The position numbers and the translations under genes are program-made. A DNA stretch of 33,609 nucleotides from Pseudoalteromonas sp. CO133X. Lineage in GTDB: Bacteria > Pseudomonadota > Gammaproteobacteria > Enterobacterales > Alteromonadaceae. The stretch lies in NCBI GenBank assembly GCA_004208945.1, contig SGPE01000005.1, forward strand, positions 1 through 33,609. Direction: 5' to 3'. Shown piece after piece: positions 19,983-28,825 of the stretch. Each line of letters opens with the position of its first letter. Positions within the stretch are counted from its first letter, which is position 1. The notes below the pieces were generated by a model, which worked only from the letters and a program-made list of their open reading frames with translations, searched no databases and was not told where the DNA came from.

Positions 19983-21116
19983 ATGCTCACCAAAACACAC
20001 AAAGCGATTACGCTCACTTTACTTGCTGCTGCACTAACTGCATGCCAAAGTACCACGACAACCACAAGCAATAACAACAGCCCGAATATAAACGAAGTCG
20101 CGCAACAACAATACAATGGTCCTAAAGCCAGAGTCGCAGTGGCACGCTTTACCGATAAGTCCAACGACTCGCGTTGGTGGCGTAAAGAAATTGGTGAAGG
20201 TATGGCAGATCAGCTAACAACTGCATTAGTTAGTACCAATCGATTTATCGTCCTAGAAAGACAAGCACTTGATGCTGTTTTATCAGAGCAAGACTTAGCG
20301 GTATCAGGTCGAGTAAGTGCGGCATCAGGCGCAGCCTACGGCGAAATAGAGGGTGCCGAAATTGTAGTTGTAGCAGCGGTCACAGAGTTCGATGACGACA
20401 ACTCTGGTACTCGTGTAGGGAGTGGTGGGTTTATTGGCGATGTATTTAGCTCAGTATCAGCGGGCTTTTCAAGTTCACACATGGCTATTGATTTACGTTT
20501 AATAGACACTCGTACCTCACGTATTCTAGCAGCCACTAGCGTAGAAGGTGGCAGTAAAGATTTTAATTTTACCTCTGCTGCAACTAACTTTGGTGGCGCC
20601 CTAGTCGGCGGCAATCTAAGTAGTTGGTCAAACACACCAAAAGAAAAAGCATTGCGTGAAGTGATTGTAAAGGCGGTTGAGTTCTTAGAATCAAAAGTGC
20701 CAGCGACTTATTATCGTTACAATAGTGATAACACGATAGCGGCTGGTCACACAGCGCCTGCGCCATTAAAAGTAACGGCTGCAACAGCCCCCGCTAAAGC
20801 CCCAGTCGCAACGGTTAGCGTTCCTAATCACAGAATGCCTTACTACGAAAAAACAGACTTGGCGATGTCACGACTGAACTTGGTTTGTTTGGGTTATTTG
20901 AAAAGACAGCCTCACTATGAAGAATATGAAGTAGAAGACGTAGAGTACGATGAAGCAACTGTGATTGCACTCACTGAGTATCAGCAAGAAAAAAAGCTGA
21001 AAGTGACTGGTCTTGCGGATGAGACGACCAAAAAGTCTCTTGATGATTCAGGGTGTATTGCCAAAACGAACAAATCAAGTTTAGAAAGCTTTGGCAGTAT
21101 GTTTAAATTTAACTAA
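19983..21116 (+). CDS. CsgG-like lipoprotein with C-terminal peptidoglycan-binding-like domain
   Basis: A 377-residue lipoprotein with lipobox LTAC (Cys21), a Ser/Thr/Asn-rich linker and a CsgG/HfaB-type domain at about 48-235. It has KARVAVARFTDKS, a GEGMADQLTTALVSTNRFIV stretch, ERQALDAVLSEQ and a Gly/Ser-rich GSGGFIGDVFSSVSAGFSS segment like the CsgG membrane-spanning region. CsgG is the outer-membrane secretion pore for curli. The C-terminus (about 290-360) resembles a peptidoglycan-binding repeat: LNLVCLGYLKR, then ALTEYQQEKKLKVTGLADET and TKKSL. It has only two Cys, possibly a disulfide. No curli subunit gene is near, so curli secretion is not supported; an envelope-anchored, CsgG-like assembly is inferred. 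AAGGAAA precedes the ATG. Confidence 0.85.
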   Translation: MLTKTHKAITLTLLAAALTACQSTTTTTSNNNSPNINEVAQQQYNGPKARVAVARFTDKSNDSRWWRKEIGEGMADQLTTALVSTNRFIVLERQALDAVLSEQDLAVSGRVSAASGAAYGEIEGAEIVVVAAVTEFDDDNSGTRVGSGGFIGDVFSSVSAGFSSSHMAIDLRLIDTRTSRILAATSVEGGSKDFNFTSAATNFGGALVGGNLSSWSNTPKEKALREVIVKAVEFLESKVPATYYRYNSDNTIAAGHTAPAPLKVTAATAPAKAPVATVSVPNHRMPYYEKTDLAMSRLNLVCLGYLKRQPHYEEYEVEDVEYDEATVIALTEYQQEKKLKVTGLADETTKKSLDDSGCIAKTNKSSLESFGSMFKFN

Positions 21117-21124
21117 GCAAACTA

Positions 21125-21148
21125 ACAGCCAGTGCCAGCACTGGCTGT
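21125..21148. terminator. Perfect hairpin between convergent genes
   Basis: ACAGCCAGTG and CACTGGCTGT form a perfect 10-bp stem with a 4-nt loop, 8 nt past the stop of the CsgG-like gene, followed by ATACATTTT. It lies between that gene and the minus-strand gene ending at 21167 and may stop transcription from both sides; the T-run is imperfect. Confidence 0.65.
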
Positions 21149-21166
21149 ATACATTTTCGTTTATCA

Positions 21167-21667
21167 CTACAAAATTTGTATCAATTCGCCACGGTAAAAA
21201 TCACACAATAGCCAAATTTGTTGAAATGGATGCTTTGCTGGCACTTTTAAGTTAGTAAGTACCGACTTAAAATCTTCTAGATGCCAAATCGTACTGGCAT
21301 TTCGTATTAATAACCAAGGCTGCGTAGACTCGTAATATTTCTTGGCCTTTTGTGCAAGCAATCGATGCAAAGCACAGTGCAGACGCTCGTTACTCGGTGC
21401 TAACGCCATTTCCGCAAGGTCTCGTTGCATACCAATCGACAAAGGTCGGCCAAGCACCGCCATCGCTTCTGTTTCACTGGCATATAAATGCGCTATTTCA
21501 ATATCGAGTCGCTCATCACCTTTATAGCAACTAACATCGGGCTTACTCGGTGTGTTATGCCAGATATTACGCATAGTTACACCAAATTGCTTTTCGTAAC
21601 AGCGCAAAAATAGCTTTGCCGCACCATGCTCTAGCGCTATTTTTTCTTGCTCACTTTCACGATTCAT
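21167..21667 (-). CDS. Uncharacterised protein with PD-(D/E)XK-like core, coupled to deoC
   Basis: A 166-residue cytosolic protein not recognised as a named family. Residues 43-62 read PD-x10-D-IEIAHLY: a Pro-Asp pair, a short beta turn and a hydrophobic strand with an acidic residue, the layout of the core strands in PD-(D/E)XK nuclease-like folds (such proteins often show an IGIEV-type strand here). The usual lysine is replaced: E57-I-A59-H60. The rest is helical (LHCALHRLLAQKAKKYY), with a late strand PWLLIRN and a WLLCDF strand. Its ATG overlaps the end of deoC by 11 nt, so the two are probably translated together. A nuclease role is only an inference from the motif; it could be a fold relative without activity. 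Confidence 0.75.
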   Translation of the reverse strand: MNRESEQEKIALEHGAAKLFLRCYEKQFGVTMRNIWHNTPSKPDVSCYKGDERLDIEIAHLYASETEAMAVLGRPLSIGMQRDLAEMALAPSNERLHCALHRLLAQKAKKYYESTQPWLLIRNASTIWHLEDFKSVLTNLKVPAKHPFQQIWLLCDFYRGELIQIL

Positions 21668-22400
21668 TTAATATCGTATACACATCACTTAATAAACCTG
21701 AAGCGCCAAATCGAAAAAGCTCGGGTTGTAAATACGCTTCACCCATAATTGACTCAGCTAAAGCTAAGTATTCAGCAGCGTCAGTAACAGTTCTTACTCC
21801 ACCCGCCGCTTTAAAACCCACCTTTTTACCACTTGCTTCAATGGTCTCTAAAATAATCTTAGTCGCCGCAAGGGTGGCATTCACAGCGACTTTACCAGTA
21901 CTGGTTTTCACAAAGTCGGCACCGCCTTCTATCGCCAGCTTAGTTGCTGTAGCAATCAACTCATTGGTCAATTCACCGCTTTCAATGATCACTTTAAGTT
22001 GCACTTGAGTACCGCAGGCATCTTTTGATGCTTGAACATACTCTAAAACTTTGCGTTCATCACCGGCAATCAGTGCTTTGTATGGAATCACTAAGTCTAC
22101 TTCATCGGCTCCGCGTTCAATGGCAAACAACGTTTCGTTTATCACTTGTTCTAAAGACTGCTCCCCATTAGGAAAGTTAGTCACAGTAGCCACTTTAACT
22201 TGTTGTAACTCGCGCTCAGCGAGTGCAAGCTTGGCGTCACTAACAAACTGGCTATACACACAAACCGCAGCAGGAATGCCTAACTTTGGCTCAACACTCG
22301 CAACCAAGTTATTAATAGACTCTGTAGTGTCGGTGTCATTCAGTGTTGTTAAATCCATTAGTGCCACCGCTTGGGCAGCGATTGTTTGCATGTTAGTCAT
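21657..22400 (-). CDS. deoC: Deoxyribose-phosphate aldolase
   Basis: 247 residues, colinear with E. coli DeoC (259). It cleaves 2-deoxyribose 5-phosphate to acetaldehyde and glyceraldehyde 3-phosphate in deoxynucleoside breakdown. The Schiff-base lysine is K165 in FVKTSTGKVAVNAT, the helper lysine is K197 in GFKAAGGVRT, and D102 lies in ADEVDLVIPY. The proline usual in GFKPAGG is alanine here. I chose the ATG at 22400 because D102 then matches the E. coli position exactly; a longer frame to 22469 adds a hydrophobic, unrelated 23-residue stretch. It is divergent from cysG and overlaps the next minus-strand gene by 11 nt. No other deo genes are in view. Confidence 0.96.
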   Translation of the reverse strand: MTNMQTIAAQAVALMDLTTLNDTDTTESINNLVASVEPKLGIPAAVCVYSQFVSDAKLALAERELQQVKVATVTNFPNGEQSLEQVINETLFAIERGADEVDLVIPYKALIAGDERKVLEYVQASKDACGTQVQLKVIIESGELTNELIATATKLAIEGGADFVKTSTGKVAVNATLAATKIILETIEASGKKVGFKAAGGVRTVTDAAEYLALAESIMGEAYLQPELFRFGASGLLSDVYTILNES

Positions 22401-22554
22401 TGATCTTATTTTGTATTGCCATATTAGTACCCTATAGTAGCAAATTTTTATGATCTGGCTATAAATCATAACTAATCACCATAAGGCATTTAATTTCCTT
22501 GTAACTCGCCGCAATCCCTTGTTAACTAAGCCTTAAGCCAAACAAAGCCACCAA

Positions 22555-22573
22555 ATATAACTTTTAGTTATAT
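22555..22573 (+). promoter_or_regulatory. Palindromic LysR-type box, candidate CysB operator
   Basis: ATATAACT-TTT-AGTTATAT is a perfect 8-bp-arm palindrome. Its core TAACTTTTAGTTA fits the T-N11-A rule of LysR-family sites. It sits 4 nt upstream of the -35 box before cysG, the usual place for a LysR activator. CysB, the LysR-type activator of sulfate assimilation, is the natural candidate; binding is inferred. Confidence 0.6.
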
Positions 22574-22577
22574 AAAC

Positions 22578-22606
22578 TTGGTTTTAATTATTTTTTACTT
22601 TATTTA
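22578..22606 (+). promoter_or_regulatory. Probable promoter of the cysG operon
   Basis: TTGGTT (22578-22583), a 17-nt spacer and TATTTA (22601-22606) form a moderate sigma70 promoter about 65 nt before the cysG start. Imperfect boxes fit a promoter that needs an activator. Confidence 0.5.
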
Positions 22607-22671
22607 GAGCACTATATTCTGCTTGCCTGCAATAAGCAGTTTCTTTGATGTGTTTTAGGGGTGAGAACAAC

Positions 22672-24093
22672 GTGCAATATTTACCTATCTTTACCAAGTT
22701 AGACGACAAACCTGTATTGGTAGTCGGCGGTGGAGATGTTGCGTTACGCAAGTGCCGTGCATTTTTAAAAGCACGTGCCAATGTAACGCTAGTCGCCCCT
22801 GAGTTTTGTGATGAACTTACTGCGCTTGCAACGCAAGGTGAAGTAACGCTTATTGTTGATATATTTAAAGAGCAGTATTTAGATCAACAAATGCTAGTTA
22901 TTGCGGCGACGGATATCGACAGCGTCAATAATGACGTTTTTGAACGTGCCAATGCGCGTAATATTTTCGTTAATGTGGTGGATGACCAGCCTAAATGCAG
23001 CTTTATTTTTCCTTCGATTGTTGACCGTGATCCAATCACAATTGCTATTTCAAGTGCTGGCACTGCCCCCGTACTTGCACGTCGGTTACGTGAAAAACTC
23101 GAAACGCTTATTCCACAACACATTGGCCCACTTGCTACATTAGTTGGCAGCTTTCGCGATAAAGTAAAACAGCGTTTCAAGCACTTTGCTGACCGTCGCC
23201 AATTTTGGGAAGGGGTGTTTGACTCATCGGTTGTGAGTAAAGTGCAAGCGGGTAATACCGAGGCAGCAACTGTGCAGTTAGAGCAACTGTTAGATGCAAA
23301 GCCAGAGCCTGAAGGCGAAGTGTATGTTGTCGGTGCAGGCCCAGGTGACCCTGAGTTATTAACACTAAAAGCACTGCAGTTAATGCAGCAAGCAGACGTC
23401 GTTGTGTATGACTATTTAGTCTCTGATGAAATTATGGAACTTGTGCGTCGTGACGCTGATTTAGTCTGTGTTGGTAAACGCTTGGGCGATCACAGTGTTG
23501 CACAAGAAGATACCAATCAAATGCTCGTAGATTTTGCCAAACAAGGTAAAAAAGTATGCCGTATTAAAGGAGGCGACCCGTTTATTTATGGTCGTGGTGG
23601 TGAAGAAGTGCAAGTGCTAGCCGCAAATCAAGTACGTTACCAAATCGTACCTGGTATCACTGCTGCTGCCGGCTGCAGTGCTTATGCTGGGATCCCTCTA
23701 ACACACAGAGACCATGCACAAGCCATTCAATTTGTGACAGGACACTGTAAAAAAGATGGTCAAGAACTTGATTGGCAATCACTAGCAAAACCAAATCAAA
23801 CTTTGGCAATTTATATGGGTGTCATTAAATCCCCCCATATTCAAGCACAATTATTAAAACATGGCCGTGGTGCAGAAACACCGGTTGCCATTATTGAAAA
23901 TGGTACGCGAAAAGAACAGCGTGTCGTTACAGGACAACTGGGTGAATTGGCGGACTTGATTGCCCGTCATAGTATTATCTCACCCGCTTTACTAATTATA
24001 GGCGAAGTTGCATCATTGCATCACCAGCTTGCATGGTTCGGACAAACCGAACAAACCAGCAGCTTTGCCCAGCCTATTACAGGCGTAGCGTAA
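22672..24093 (+). CDS. cysG: Siroheme synthase (trifunctional CysG)
   Basis: 473 residues, full-length CysG. The N-terminal part (about 1-210) is the precorrin-2 dehydrogenase/sirohydrochlorin ferrochelatase, with the NAD motif VLVVGGGDVALRK and D104 and S128 conserved at E. coli positions. The C-terminal part (about 216-460) is uroporphyrinogen-III C-methyltransferase: VYVVGAGPGDPELLTLKAL, VVYDYLVSDE and GGDPFIYGRGGEE. It makes siroheme, the cofactor of sulfite (and nitrite) reductase. The start is GTG at 22672, with AGGGGTGAG 6-7 nt upstream; the frame upstream of it has no family similarity. First gene of the sulfur operon, 35 nt before cysD, which ties siroheme supply to sulfate activation. 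Confidence 0.96.
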   Translation: MQYLPIFTKLDDKPVLVVGGGDVALRKCRAFLKARANVTLVAPEFCDELTALATQGEVTLIVDIFKEQYLDQQMLVIAATDIDSVNNDVFERANARNIFVNVVDDQPKCSFIFPSIVDRDPITIAISSAGTAPVLARRLREKLETLIPQHIGPLATLVGSFRDKVKQRFKHFADRRQFWEGVFDSSVVSKVQAGNTEAATVQLEQLLDAKPEPEGEVYVVGAGPGDPELLTLKALQLMQQADVVVYDYLVSDEIMELVRRDADLVCVGKRLGDHSVAQEDTNQMLVDFAKQGKKVCRIKGGDPFIYGRGGEEVQVLAANQVRYQIVPGITAAAGCSAYAGIPLTHRDHAQAIQFVTGHCKKDGQELDWQSLAKPNQTLAIYMGVIKSPHIQAQLLKHGRGAETPVAIIENGTRKEQRVVTGQLGELADLIARHSIISPALLIIGEVASLHHQLAWFGQTEQTSSFAQPITGVA

Positions 24094-24128
24094 TTTAACT
24101 TTTAATCATTTTAGTAGGACGACTAACA

Positions 24129-25028
24129 ATGGCTTTAACACACCTTCAGCAATTAGAAGCTGAAAGTATCAAGATCATGCGCGAAGTGGCTGCTGAGTTT
24201 GAAAATCCGGTGATGCTTTACTCGATAGGTAAAGATTCATCGGTATTATTACACTTAGCACGCAAAGCGTTTTACCCAGCAAAGATCCCATTTCCATTAT
24301 TACATGTTGATACCAACTGGAAATTTAAGGAAATGATCGAGTTTCGTGACCGCCTAGCCAAAGAATACGGCTTTGATTTAATCGTCCACAAAAACCCTGA
24401 AGGGTTAGAGATTGATATCAACCCATTTGTACACGGCTCAGCAAAACACACTGATATCATGAAAACGCAAGGCTTAAAGCAAGCGTTAGATAAATACGGC
24501 TTTGATGCTGCGTTTGGTGGGGCACGTCGTGACGAAGAGAAATCGCGTGCTAAAGAGCGTGTTTACTCATTCCGTGACAAACACCACAGATGGGATCCAA
24601 AAAACCAACGTCCAGAGCTTTGGAATACATATAACAGCCAAGTTAACCCAGGTGAAAGCATTCGTGTTTTCCCGCTATCTAACTGGACTGAGCTTGATAT
24701 TTGGCAGTATATCTACCAAGAAAACATTGAAATGGTTCCACTTTACCTTGCCAAAGAACGCCCAGTTGTTGAGCGTAATGGCACGCTAATTATGGTTGAT
24801 GATGAGCGCATGCCTCTTGAGGAAGGCGAAGTACCACAAATGAAATCTGTGCGTTTCCGTACTCTGGGTTGTTACCCGTTAACGGGTGCTGTGGAATCAA
24901 CGGCAGGAACCTTAACGGAAATTATTGAAGAGATGCTACTTTCAACCTCTTCTGAGCGTGAGGGCCGTGTGATTGATCATGATTCAGCTGGTTCAATGGA
25001 AAAGAAAAAACGTGAGGGCTATTTCTAA
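24129..25028 (+). CDS. cysD: Sulfate adenylyltransferase subunit 2
   Basis: 299 residues (302 in E. coli). CysD is the adenylyl-transferring subunit of ATP sulfurylase: sulfate + ATP gives APS + PPi, driven by GTP hydrolysis on CysN. The PP-loop motif is [18 protein letters not shown] near residues 31-48. The conserved [20 protein letters not shown] and [15 protein letters not shown] segments follow, and it ends with the usual basic [13 protein letters not shown] precedes the ATG at 24129. The stop overlaps the cysN start by one base (TAATG), typical coupling for a heterodimer. Confidence 0.97.
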   Translation: MALTHLQQLEAESIKIMREVAAEFENPVMLYSIGKDSSVLLHLARKAFYPAKIPFPLLHVDTNWKFKEMIEFRDRLAKEYGFDLIVHKNPEGLEIDINPFVHGSAKHTDIMKTQGLKQALDKYGFDAAFGGARRDEEKSRAKERVYSFRDKHHRWDPKNQRPELWNTYNSQVNPGESIRVFPLSNWTELDIWQYIYQENIEMVPLYLAKERPVVERNGTLIMVDDERMPLEEGEVPQMKSVRFRTLGCYPLTGAVESTAGTLTEIIEEMLLSTSSEREGRVIDHDSAGSMEKKKREGYF

Positions 25029-26452
25029 TGTCTAAAACAAACGACACGATTAACGAAGTAAGAGAGCTAGGCATCGACGCTTACCTCGCACGTCAACAAG
25101 ATAAAAGCCTTTTACGCATGCTGACATGTGGTAGCGTTGATGACGGTAAATCAACGCTGATTGGCCGTCTTTTACATGACAGCCACCAAATTTATGAAGA
25201 TCAACTTGCCGCCCTGCATAAAGACAATGAAAAGGTCGGTAATGCGGGTGAAGAGCTTGATTTAGCACTCCTTGTTGATGGCTTACAAGCTGAGCGTGAA
25301 CAAGGTATTACGATTGACGTTGCTTATCGTTACTTCTCAACAGCAAAACGTAAATTCATCATTGCTGACACACCAGGGCATGAGCAGTACACACGCAACA
25401 TGGTAACCGGTGCATCAACCAGTGATGTTGCGATTATCTTAGTGGATGCGCGTTACGGTGTACAAGTACAAACAAAACGCCATAGTTTTATCTGTGATTC
25501 GCTTGGTATTAAGCAGTTTGTTGTTGCTATCAATAAGATGGACATCGTCGACTTTGATGAAACCGTGTATGAAAAAATCAAAGCGGATTATCTTAAATTT
25601 GCGGAGCAGCTAAACGTTACAAATATCAAGTTTGTGCCTATGTCTGCACTTAAAGGTGACAACGTAGTAACACGCTCAGAGCACACACCTTACTACACAG
25701 ATAAACCACTGCTTGAGTTACTTGAAGACTCGCCAGCTGCTGAAATTGATAACGGTTTCGAAGCTCGCCTTCCGGTGCAATATGTCGTACGCCCTAACTT
25801 AGACTTCCGTGGCTTCCAAGGTACTTTAACCTCTGGCAAGTTCAGTGTTGGTGATGCAGTGAAAGTGCTACCATCGGGTAAAAGCTCAAGCATCAAAGAG
25901 ATTGTCACTTTTGATGGCAACTTAGATACCGCTGAAGCAGGACAAGCAATCACCTTAACATTAAACGACGAGATAGATATCAGCCGTGGTGATGTGATTG
26001 TACCAGCCGCTTCAAAAGCCGCGGTCACAAATCGTATTCAAGCTAAATTAGTATGGATGCACGAAGCGCCGCTTGTATTAGGTAAAAGCTATAACTTTAA
26101 GTTAGGCAGCAAGAACACCTCTGCAGTGGTAAGAAAAATCGATCACACGATTGATGTAAATACCCTAGAGCATGGTCAAGCTGACTCATTACAACTGAAC
26201 GAAATTGCCATTGTAACCTTAGAACTTACAGAAACAATTTTGGCTGATGAGTACCACAACAACCATGAAACAGGTGCGTTTATCCTAATCGATCGCCTAT
26301 CAAACCTAACTGTAGCAGCAGGTATGATTGAGCAATTACTTAACATTGAAGAACAGCAAAGTAACTTTAGCGACTTTGAAGTTGAATTTAACGCTTTAGT
26401 ACGCAAGCACTTCCCTCACTGGCAAGCGCTTGATATAACTAAGCTTAAATGA
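25028..26452 (+). CDS. cysN: Sulfate adenylyltransferase subunit 1 (GTPase)
   Basis: 474 residues, one shorter than E. coli CysN. An EF-1A-like GTPase whose hydrolysis drives APS formation by CysD. G1 is GSVDDGKST (35-43), the switch I region is EREQGITIDVAYRYF, G3 is DTPGHEQYTRNM and G4 is NKMD; domains II and III follow. No CysC kinase domain is fused to the C-terminus, in line with a separate cysC gene two genes downstream. The start overlaps the cysD stop, and its ribosome binding site (GAGGG) lies within cysD. Confidence 0.97.
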   Translation: MSKTNDTINEVRELGIDAYLARQQDKSLLRMLTCGSVDDGKSTLIGRLLHDSHQIYEDQLAALHKDNEKVGNAGEELDLALLVDGLQAEREQGITIDVAYRYFSTAKRKFIIADTPGHEQYTRNMVTGASTSDVAIILVDARYGVQVQTKRHSFICDSLGIKQFVVAINKMDIVDFDETVYEKIKADYLKFAEQLNVTNIKFVPMSALKGDNVVTRSEHTPYYTDKPLLELLEDSPAAEIDNGFEARLPVQYVVRPNLDFRGFQGTLTSGKFSVGDAVKVLPSGKSSSIKEIVTFDGNLDTAEAGQAITLTLNDEIDISRGDVIVPAASKAAVTNRIQAKLVWMHEAPLVLGKSYNFKLGSKNTSAVVRKIDHTIDVNTLEHGQADSLQLNEIAIVTLELTETILADEYHNNHETGAFILIDRLSNLTVAAGMIEQLLNIEEQQSNFSDFEVEFNALVRKHFPHWQALDITKLK

Positions 26453-26483
26453 TCACTTTTCGCCTGTTATAGGAAGTAATAGC

Positions 26484-28211
26484 ATGTATCAACAGCTGGT
26501 ATTAACAGGCATTATGCTGGTATTAGTCGGGTGCCTTTTTGGCACACGACTAAAACCAGCATGGTTATTTGTTGGCGCCATTGGTATTAGCTATCTAGCA
26601 GGGCTTATAAGCCTTGAAGATATGCTGGTGAACTATGCAAACCCCTCTTTAATTACTTTAATACTGCTTGTATTAGTGTCTATTGCGGTAGAAAAAACCA
26701 CGTTAGTACAAAAACTTGCTCAGTCACTTTCTAAAGGAAGTCTAACCAGCTCAGTGACTAAACTTGGTTTATCTACTGCTTTTTTATCATCATTTACTAA
26801 TAATACGGCGGTTGTGGCCTCACTTATTAGTGCAATAAAAGACAGCCCAACTCATTCCCCGTCTAAGTTGTTGTTGCCCTTGTCGTACACTGCAATTTTA
26901 GGGGGCACGATTACCCTAATTGGCACATCAACTAACTTAATTGTTAATGGTTTTGCAGTAGAAGCTGGCATGGCGCCCCTTGGCTTTTTTGATTTTACAT
27001 TAGTGGGCTTGGGTGCTTTAAGTGTTGGCTTAATCACTATCATTGTGATGTTGAAATACCTTCCTGATAATGGCAAAAACGATCAAGAAGTCGTCCCTTT
27101 CTATCTAGAAGGTAAAGTTGAAATTGGCTCAAAACTCGCGGGTAAAAGCGTTGAAGAAAATGGTCTTCGTGAACTTAAAGACCTATTCTTAGCCGAAATC
27201 ATCCGTGAAGATAAACGTATCTGTGCAGTCACACCAAAGCAAGTGATTAAAGAAGGTGACGTGCTTTTATTTGTCGGTGACATAAAATCGGTGCCGCTGC
27301 TTACTCAGTTTGATGGTCTAAAAGTCGTTCACGACAAACACGAAAAAGATGTTGAGCACTTAGTTGAAGTCGTTGTCAGCCATTCATCTAAATACATAGG
27401 TAAAACCGTTAAGGAAGTGCGTTTTCGTGAGCAATTCCATGCGGCAGTTATTGCCATTCGCCGCGGTCATGACCGCTTGCAAGGTGGTTTAGGTAAAGTA
27501 CAACTACAAGCTGGTGACTCACTTATTCTTGCACCAGGTAAAGAGTTTTACTCGCTTCCTGACCTTAAAAGAGAATTTGTTTATATTTCAGGCCTTGATT
27601 TACAAGCTCACTTAAAGCCAAAGAAATCTAATATCGTATTGGCAAGTTTTGCGGGGGTTTTAGGCCTGAGCATTATTGGAATCGTGCCCTTGATTAAAGG
27701 TCTACTTGTTTTACTGATCGGTCTAATGCTAACTGGCACAATTAAACTTAGTGAAGTAAAGCGCCGCTTTCCGATTGAACTACTCGCTGTGGTAGGCAGT
27801 GCTATCGGCCTGGCTAAATTAATGATAGGCACAGGCCTTGCCGGTGAAATATCATCAGGTATGTTATACGTGCTTGGCGATTTTGGACCTTATGGTGCTT
27901 TCATTGCCATTTTCTTAATGACCGTGATGTTTACCGAGCTCATTACCAATAATGCTGCCGCGGCACTTTCGTTTCCAGTTGCCTACGCATTAGCCATAGG
28001 TTTTGATGTATCGCCACTCCCTTTTATTATGGCTGTCGCTTTTGGTGCATCGGCTAGTTTTATTTCACCATTTGGTTATCAAACTAACTTAATGGTATAC
28101 AGTGCGGGTAACTACCGTTTGAAAGATTACATTGCAATGGGCTTACCGTTATCGATTATTTATTCAATAACGGTGCTGACATTAATACCACTGGTTTTTC
28201 CATTTCAATAA
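26484..28211 (+). CDS. SLC13/DASS-family permease with RCK_C (TrkA-C) domains, probable sulfate importer
   Basis: 575 residues. N-terminal membrane segments carry [12 protein letters not shown] and the [11 protein letters not shown] motif. A soluble insert at about 205-365 contains two TrkA-C-like domains ([39 protein letters not shown]). The C-terminal membrane half has the mirror motifs [12 protein letters not shown] and [17 protein letters not shown]. The paired Asn-Thr motifs are those of the sodium-coupled SLC13/DASS fold. Lying between cysN and cysC, it most likely brings in sulfate, replacing the CysTWA ABC importer; sulfate is inferred from context. It starts 31 nt after cysN with AGGAAG upstream, and its stop overlaps the cysC start. 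Confidence 0.92.
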   Translation: MYQQLVLTGIMLVLVGCLFGTRLKPAWLFVGAIGISYLAGLISLEDMLVNYANPSLITLILLVLVSIAVEKTTLVQKLAQSLSKGSLTSSVTKLGLSTAFLSSFTNNTAVVASLISAIKDSPTHSPSKLLLPLSYTAILGGTITLIGTSTNLIVNGFAVEAGMAPLGFFDFTLVGLGALSVGLITIIVMLKYLPDNGKNDQEVVPFYLEGKVEIGSKLAGKSVEENGLRELKDLFLAEIIREDKRICAVTPKQVIKEGDVLLFVGDIKSVPLLTQFDGLKVVHDKHEKDVEHLVEVVVSHSSKYIGKTVKEVRFREQFHAAVIAIRRGHDRLQGGLGKVQLQAGDSLILAPGKEFYSLPDLKREFVYISGLDLQAHLKPKKSNIVLASFAGVLGLSIIGIVPLIKGLLVLLIGLMLTGTIKLSEVKRRFPIELLAVVGSAIGLAKLMIGTGLAGEISSGMLYVLGDFGPYGAFIAIFLMTVMFTELITNNAAAALSFPVAYALAIGFDVSPLPFIMAVAFGASASFISPFGYQTNLMVYSAGNYRLKDYIAMGLPLSIIYSITVLTLIPLVFPFQ

Positions 28212-28822
28212 TGAGAGTAAAAACAATGGATGAGAATATTGTATGGCATAACTACGCCACCACTAAAGCACAGCGTAGTGAGCAAAAAAAACATAAGCCA
28301 ACTATTTTATGGTTCACTGGTTTTTCAGGCTCTGGCAAAAGCACCGTTGCCAATGCACTAGAAAGTGCCCTGAATCAATTAGGTGTGCACACATACCTAT
28401 TAGACGGTGATAATGTCCGTCATGGTTTATGTAAAGATCTTGGCTTTAGTGATGAAGACCGTATTGAAAATATTCGTCGGGTGGGTGAAACCGCAAAACT
28501 CATGGTTGATGCCGGACTTGTGGTACTCACCGCATTTATTTCACCCTTTCGAAGTGAACGCGATATGGTAAGAAACTTAGTTGAAGAGGGTGAATTTATC
28601 GAAGTATTTTTAGATACCCCATTAGACGTTTGCGAAAGCCGCGATCCAAAGGGTCTCTATAAAAAAGCCCGTGCAGGTGAGATAAAGCACTTCACTGGAA
28701 TCGATTCTGATTATCAACCCCCTATTTCACCAGAAATTAAAATCGATACGAGCGCAAACACCCTAGACCAATCGGTGCAAGAACTGGTAGCGTATTTAAA
28801 ACAACAGCAAATTATAGGTTAA
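28211..28822 (+). CDS. cysC: Adenylylsulfate (APS) kinase
   Basis: 203 residues. It phosphorylates APS to PAPS with ATP. The P-loop is GFSGSGKST (37-45), followed by [19 protein letters not shown]111 in [11 protein letters not shown] is the phospho-serine position of E. coli CysC, and [20 protein letters not shown] is conserved. The first ATG (28211) overlaps the permease stop (TAATG). A second ATG at 28226 has GAGAG 8 nt upstream and gives MDENIVWH, close to the E. coli N-terminus, so a 198-residue product is equally possible. Confidence 0.96.
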   Translation: MRVKTMDENIVWHNYATTKAQRSEQKKHKPTILWFTGFSGSGKSTVANALESALNQLGVHTYLLDGDNVRHGLCKDLGFSDEDRIENIRRVGETAKLMVDAGLVVLTAFISPFRSERDMVRNLVEEGEFIEVFLDTPLDVCESRDPKGLYKKARAGEIKHFTGIDSDYQPPISPEIKIDTSANTLDQSVQELVAYLKQQQIIG

Positions 28823-28825
28823 GCC

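Noticed and set aside
19983..21116. Curli secretion system
   Set aside because: Only a CsgG-like protein is present. There are no csgA/B subunits and no csgE or csgF in the window.
22401..22469. N-terminal extension of deoC to 22469
   Set aside because: The added 23 residues are hydrophobic and unlike DeoC. Start at 22400 puts D102 at the same number as in E. coli.
22645..22671. ATG start for cysG at 22645
   Set aside because: The good ribosome binding site at about 22657-22665 serves GTG 22672, and family similarity begins at that codon.
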